Assembly: GCA_024509875.1 (NCBI GenBank)
Contig: JAMPIV010000595.1
Coordinates: 146,501 to 210,500, forward strand
DNA: 64,000 nucleotides
Origin: Oreohelix idahoensis
Lineage: Eukaryota > Mollusca > Gastropoda > Stylommatophora > Oreohelicidae
Direction of reading: 5' to 3'
Positions within the stretch are counted from its first letter, which is position 1. Each line of letters opens with the position of its first letter. Made by a program: the position numbers and the translations under genes. Below are positions 59,321-64,000 of this stretch, one piece after another. The notes beneath the pieces are model-generated. The model was not told the DNA's origin, did no database searches, and worked only from the letters and a program-made list of their open reading frames with translations.

Positions 59321-61385
59321 TTATGGTAATGGTATTGATTTTATCACGCGAATGGTTGAATACGAACAAAATGTCAATAAACTTCTTCAAACGAACATTC
59401 CAACAGGTATCGTTGCATTGGGTGAACTGGGTAAGTGTTGGCAGCACACAAGTCGGTGTTTACTGTACATGTATTTTATTGACGTGACACCAACGAAGTG
59501 GAACAAGACAATCATAGTTACAGATGTGAAGATCATACGTTAAAATGTTAATATCACTGTTAAAAGTTGTTGTAGATTCTCTAACAGTTAAGTTCTCTTA
59601 TTCCAGTGACTAAGGATCACTTCCATTTTCATATAACAGACATGGTAATTAACGTCCATTGACCTTCTCCCAAGGACGTTTATTAAGGCAAACGGATTCA
59701 TTCTCACGGAGCAATAATTTATATCATACTTGTAAGCATCCCAGACTTTGTTGTAAAATTCTTGGATAGCATAACCAATCCAAACAAAAGGCAGATATAA
59801 CAATACAACCAAGTTAGTGTTTCATCTTGGCTAACCTCTCGGTATCCATACCACGACTTTGGCATAGGTAAAACGGCATATTAAACATGTGAAGCATATA
59901 TCTATATTCATAAACTTGATTCCACATATGGATTCTCCCTCTACAAAAGATTCCAAAGGCTATCGACTCCGTGTGTCCAATTCTAGGAATGTCATCTCCG
60001 ATGAATTCCCGCTAGACCATTAATAGGAGCGGCCTGATAAATTAATTTACATAATTAAACTTGCCATACGAAATGGGGCGACACTTACTTCAGACATCCA
60101 CTATTGGCTTCGCCATGAAGACCAATAGATACGAATACAACTGCTGGCTTCTTCAAATCTGCCAGGAATCAAATAATAACACTGCGGACATAAAATGTCG
60201 TCCGAGCTGCCCCTATCATGACGTCACAATCTCAACTAGGTTACACGTGCGTCCAAAGCAACTCACACAGCATTGTGCACGTCAGTGCGTGAATCAATCG
60301 AACGCACAAACAATATAACTACATAAAACTGGTGCGTACATTTGGCAGGACCGAAGACTACCCCCTTAGGTAATAAATGTACGTCCTTACCGACTTTCCT
60401 GGATGTAGTGAAATTGACAGAGATACAACGGTAAAATACATCCAAAGATAACATTTAAGGATAAAAACATAATGCGTAGGCTGCGAATAGTACATGATCG
60501 CCCAGACCGCGGGTCATCATCCTCCATAATAATTGACTTGCTAGACAGGAGGGGAACGGCGGATCAAAAAGGAAAAAAATATGACTGGAAAGATTGCGTG
60601 AGACTAGAAAGGCTAAGGAGACGCAATTGGGGGGGGAAACGGAGAAAAGTCACGTTTCCCAAGTTGACATAAAAAGTAAGCAACTCGACAGAAGGGACCA
60701 TAGATATGTTACGCCACAGTCAGTTATTGGACGCTTTTGCGCGATACCAAGCCCTTGATTTGAATTCAGCGGCTTAAACGCAGATGTTAGGAATATTACA
60801 AAAATTAAAAAGTACTTTTTTCTTAATATTAATGTTAGGAATATAAAAATTAGCTGGCCGGATGGCCTATTCTGAGCAGTGAACTAATATGGTCTTAATT
60901 TTACAGACGGATAGATAATATTGAAGATAATGACAAAAGACAATGTTGTTCACATCATCGACAGACTGTATTGAATCTAAAAGTGTCGCTATTTGAAAAA
61001 AAAAAAAAAAAAACACGACCTCGAGACGCAGGTGTTCAAATCTACGTAGTATGGAAGAGAAGGGATATTTGTGGTGGCTGTGTCTAAAAATAACTTTTAA
61101 CGACAAAATTTTGGAGGGGAGAGAAAGGTTAGTTCAAAAATCAAGTACATTTTGTAGAAACACAAGTAGAGACGGACAGACTAACAGATAAACATCCATA
61201 CTTGACTGAAGCATGACTGAAATGACTTTAGTGTAGGAAATTTGAAATTCAAATAAACCTAGGCAGTGATTGGCCACAGACAAGCATATTGTCGGCGCTT
61301 AGACGCGGATTTGGGGTCATTTCTCAATAGTTGTTCAGTGATAGACACAGATTTTAAAGTGTGGTGATTTCCATATGAAAGAAAG
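59321..61385. other. No gene seen; two unexplained exon-like frames
   Basis: Past the broken element, the plus frame ending at 59430 (SVYGNGIDFITRMVEYEQNV, then NKLLQTNIPTGIVALGELG) is followed at once by a consensus donor gtaagt. A minus frame at 59588-59812 (FVWIGYAIQEFYNKVWDAYK) also looks protein-like but has no acceptor. Neither is recognised. A-run at 60988-61012. No other feature supported. Confidence 0.35.
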
Positions 61386-62250
61386 TGTAAGAAATTTAGG
61401 GACGCCATACTATAGCCAGCAGCTCAGCTGAGTTTTGCTAGCAATTCTGTGTTATTTATTCATAATCTGAGCTGTGAGTTTCTGTTGTCAACAAAGCAGT
61501 GTCTATTCAGTTGGTGACTTTACTCGAGTGTATCTGTGCAGTACTTGTGACAGAGACCACCATTATTGCCCGCCAGCACGGAGAGGTGGGACCACCTGAT
61601 TTCAGCACCAGAGCTACAACTACAAGATGAGTGAGCCTCTGGTCTGCTGGACATTCACCAACGCTGTGTAGTTACTAATACCCCCATAAAAATTCCCACC
61701 ATTTTCTGGACACTGTGTAGTCAATATAGACAGGTGTGATGAGGCCACCCCAACAGCACAAACATTAACTATCCTCCCAAGTAGATGACTACTAGAACAT
61801 TTTAATAAAACTAACTAGTATAGTACATATATATGTACACTATTGCATTTATGATATAATATTCCATGCATTTCTTTCATAATCTCTAAATCCTTTTAAG
61901 TTCTGGTCAACCTAAAAAATTGATCCAGAACAAAATAAATGTAATATAATTTTATCAAAAATTTTACACACGTGAGTTAGTTCAGTGTATTTTAACATTT
62001 ATTAATATTATTAGTCTTGTTAAATATCTGTGGGTATATCTATAACCTATTATACCACACTACATATCATAACCCTAGACACTTTACGTAGCCACATTCA
62101 TTAAAAAAAATTAAGTGTGAGGTCGTAGTGGTAGCAAGATAGGCCTTCTGACAATTCACAACTACATTTTATCTCAGGAGCCTTCACAGCTGGCCTCATA
62201 CAATTACATTTAGTAATATCACCATCATACAATACCATCAACACCACTAC
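61386..62250 (+). other. Possible 5' LTR of Gmr1-like element 2
   Basis: Candidate TG...CA segment: begins tgtaagaaatttagggacgc and ends accactaca. Directly after it, tggggtcttgtccagggat (62257-62275) closely resembles a tRNA-Pro-type primer-binding site. An aataaaa lies at 61804. The 3' LTR is outside the window, so this is inferred. Confidence 0.4.
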
Positions 62251-62518
62251 ATATATTGGGGTCTTGTCCAGGGATAATTAGCCCAACAGTAATATTAGGA
62301 TCTCCTGGTTGGAGAAATAAAAGTAGGGAAATAAATTGTAAAATTCCCTTTAAAATTAAAAGTGTCCCTGCAGATAAAAGTTGGTGAATCTTCACAGCCA
62401 GTAATAATTAATTAGTTAACTGGTTAGTTAGAATTGGTTAGACTATAGTCATAAGAAGTACTTAGTGTATTTACTGGTTAGAGATTTATCTTGTATATTA
62501 TTATATTGTCTAAAAAGT

Positions 62519-62665
62519 ATGGCGGAGCTGGCAAAATTTAGATCAGCTGCTGTGCTCACCGCGAAGGAGATGGGAATGGATGGTCAAATTTTAATTCAAT
62601 ACGTAACGGCTGAATGTGATAAATATATTGAACGGGAAGAAAGGAGATTAGAAAAAAGAGGCTGA
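62519..62665 (+). pseudogene. Gmr1-like element 2, Gag N-terminal frame
   Basis: Starts MAELAKFRSAAVLTAKEMGM at the ATG of 62519 and runs into EERRLEKRG with a stop at 62665. One base too many in a 6-A run (62650-62656 region) throws it out of frame; the next frame continues the same coiled coil without a gap. Confidence 0.75.
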
Positions 62666-64000
62666 AAGAAAATTAGAGGCTGAAAGGTTAGCTGAAGAAA
62701 AGAGGTTACAAATTGAGGCTGAGACAAAGAGGCTGCAGATTGAGGCAGAAGAAAAACGACAGCAAAGGGAGGCAGAAGAAAAACGACAGCAAAGGGAGGC
62801 AGAAGAAAAAAGGTTGACTGCCGAAAGGGAGGCAGAAGATAGAAGGTTGCAGAGGGAGCACGAATTACGACTAAGGGAGCTGGAATTACAAGGCCCGGCT
62901 CCTGAAAATGGTGCCAGCCCTTTTGCCTCAGATGCTACGCCCAGTATGGGAGCCTCAAACTCCGCTATGGGGTTTCATTTAGACCATTTTGTTGAAAATG
63001 ACGATGACATAGAGGGGTACCTAGGACGTTTTGAGTTATTAGCTACTACATATGGGTTAGAGAGAGAGAGGTGGAGCTTAAAGCTATCACAGGGATTGAG
63101 AGGTACTTCTTATGAAGTATTTGCCAAAATGAACAGGGAAGACCAAGACAATTATGACATGTTAAAGCAGGCTTTGTTATTAAGGTACGAGAAGAATGGT
63201 GAATTTTATCGTAAGAAATTTAGAAATGCCAAACTGTTGTCTGGGGAGACATACCACCAATTCTCTGCTAGACTAGAAACCTATTTGGAGAAATGGACGG
63301 CTCTGGGGAAGACCCAAGATCTTAAGGAAATGATCATGATTGAGCAATTGAGAGAGTCCATGGCTCCAGACATGAGAAAATTTCTCATGGAACAAGGTGC
63401 AGAGAAGTTGGGGGAAATTTTAAATGTTGCTGAGAGGTATCAGGCAGCCCAGGCAGAGGTAAGTGGTGCTAAGAAGAAGCACATAGACAATTTTAAAGCT
63501 CCACAGCAATTTAATAAATTTGATAATAGAGAGCAGGGAAATAAAGGTAGGACAAACTTTGAGCGGCCAAGAAATGACTATCGCGACAGAAACTCACAGT
63601 TCAATGACCAAAAGTTCAATGAAAGAAAACCGTTGAACCAAGGAAAAAGATGGTGTAAATGGTGCAAGAAGGATAACCATAACACCGAATTTTGTAGAAG
63701 GAAACCTTCAAACATTGCTGCAATGAAGTCGGGGACGCAAAGATTAAAGGTTAATCCTAAGGAGCAACAGGAACCCTATCACCCCCCAGTTTGTGAGGAT
63801 GTTATTTGTAATGGGGTCACCATAAGGTGCCTTTATGATACAGGTTTGGATTATGATTCAGTTGTGAAGTCTAGTCTAGTGGACCCAAGTCAGTATACCA
63901 CAGAAACAGTGGAAATACAAGGGGCGACTAAGGACATACCACTCATGACACTTCCCATCGCAAGGATAACGGTGAAAACTCGCTATGTGGAAGGAGAAAT
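62657..64000 (+). CDS. Gmr1-like element 2, Gag-protease ORF, runs off the window
   Basis: Open to the window end, about 448 codons. Glu/Arg-rich coiled coil with EEKRQQREA repeats (62700-62880); capsid start GFHLDHFVENDDDIEGYLGR; a SCAN-like helical domain (about 63190-63450) with FYRKKFRNAKLLSGETYHQF and MIEQLRESMAPDMRKFLMEQ; a CCHC zinc knuckle (C-x2-C-x4-H-x4-C, 63653-63694); and an aspartic protease start with CLYDTGLDYDS (DTG about 63836-63844). Integrase and RT would lie beyond 64000. Apart from the one-base shift near its start it is undamaged, so it looks younger than element 1. It differs in having a standard knuckle and DTG instead of DSG. Confidence 0.85.

Noticed and set aside
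59588..59812. 74-codon minus frame that looks like a membrane-protein exon
   Set aside because: An in-frame stop lies just upstream, no acceptor fits, and no family is recognised.

Overview
This is a eukaryotic, very probably molluscan (gastropod-like) genomic window. The evidence is a two-exon neuropeptide GPCR with an 11.2 kb intron, metazoan-type retroelements (RTE-like LINEs, Gmr1-like Ty3/gypsy elements, Tigger and Tc1 transposons), several tRNA-derived SINE families and very long (TA)n microsatellites. There are no operons, rRNA genes, CRISPR arrays or phage-like features. The species assignment is an inference. Family names such as RTE-A or SINE-4 are local labels used only in this annotation.

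Layout. 1-9 kb: a 31-bp minisatellite, a SINE-1 copy, a degenerate satellite, a hAT-like element with an 8-bp target duplication, a mariner-like MITE, and an RTE-C relic turned into a 74-bp tandem array. 8.7-19.1 kb: SINE-5, a LINE RNase H relic, a hAT-like element split by the 5'-truncated RTE-A copy 1 (long open RT frame), a 35-bp minisatellite split by RTE-B, more SINE and LINE relics, and a 45-bp in-frame array grown from the RTE-C 3' coding end. 19.7-25.6 kb: RTE-A copy 2, a nest of at least four later insertions, each with its own target-site duplication. 26.7-32 kb: a TTAA MITE, RTE-A copy 3 (complete from end to end, decayed ORFs) and SINE-4 copies. 32.3-38.3 kb: four (TA)n blocks; an intact Tigger (547-codon transposase) and a decayed Tc1 element sit inside two of them.

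39.6-52.2 kb is the only host gene recognised with confidence: a class A GPCR on the minus strand (424 aa, NPY/sNPF/PrRP-receptor-like), exon 1 at 51393-52154 and exon 2 at 39655-40167, with consensus splice sites and a phase-0 intron. The intron holds SINEs, RTE-C pieces, a piggyBac-like MITE and one orphan exon-like frame at 49070-49335.

53-64 kb holds two Ty3/gypsy-like elements on the plus strand. The first (gag 55.6 kb to about 59.32 kb) has the order Gag-protease-integrase-(start of RT), the inverted Gmr1-like order, and is broken off just as RT begins. The second begins near 61.4 kb, carries a SCAN-like Gag, a CCHC knuckle and a protease, and runs off the window end. All three frame breaks noted in these two elements are one-base shifts at A-runs.

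Most striking: one LINE family (RTE-C) has given rise to four different tandem repeats (74 bp, 45 bp, 25 bp and (GA)n) from adjacent parts of the same 3' coding region, and both TIR elements of the Tc1/mariner-pogo group lie in (TA)n tracts.
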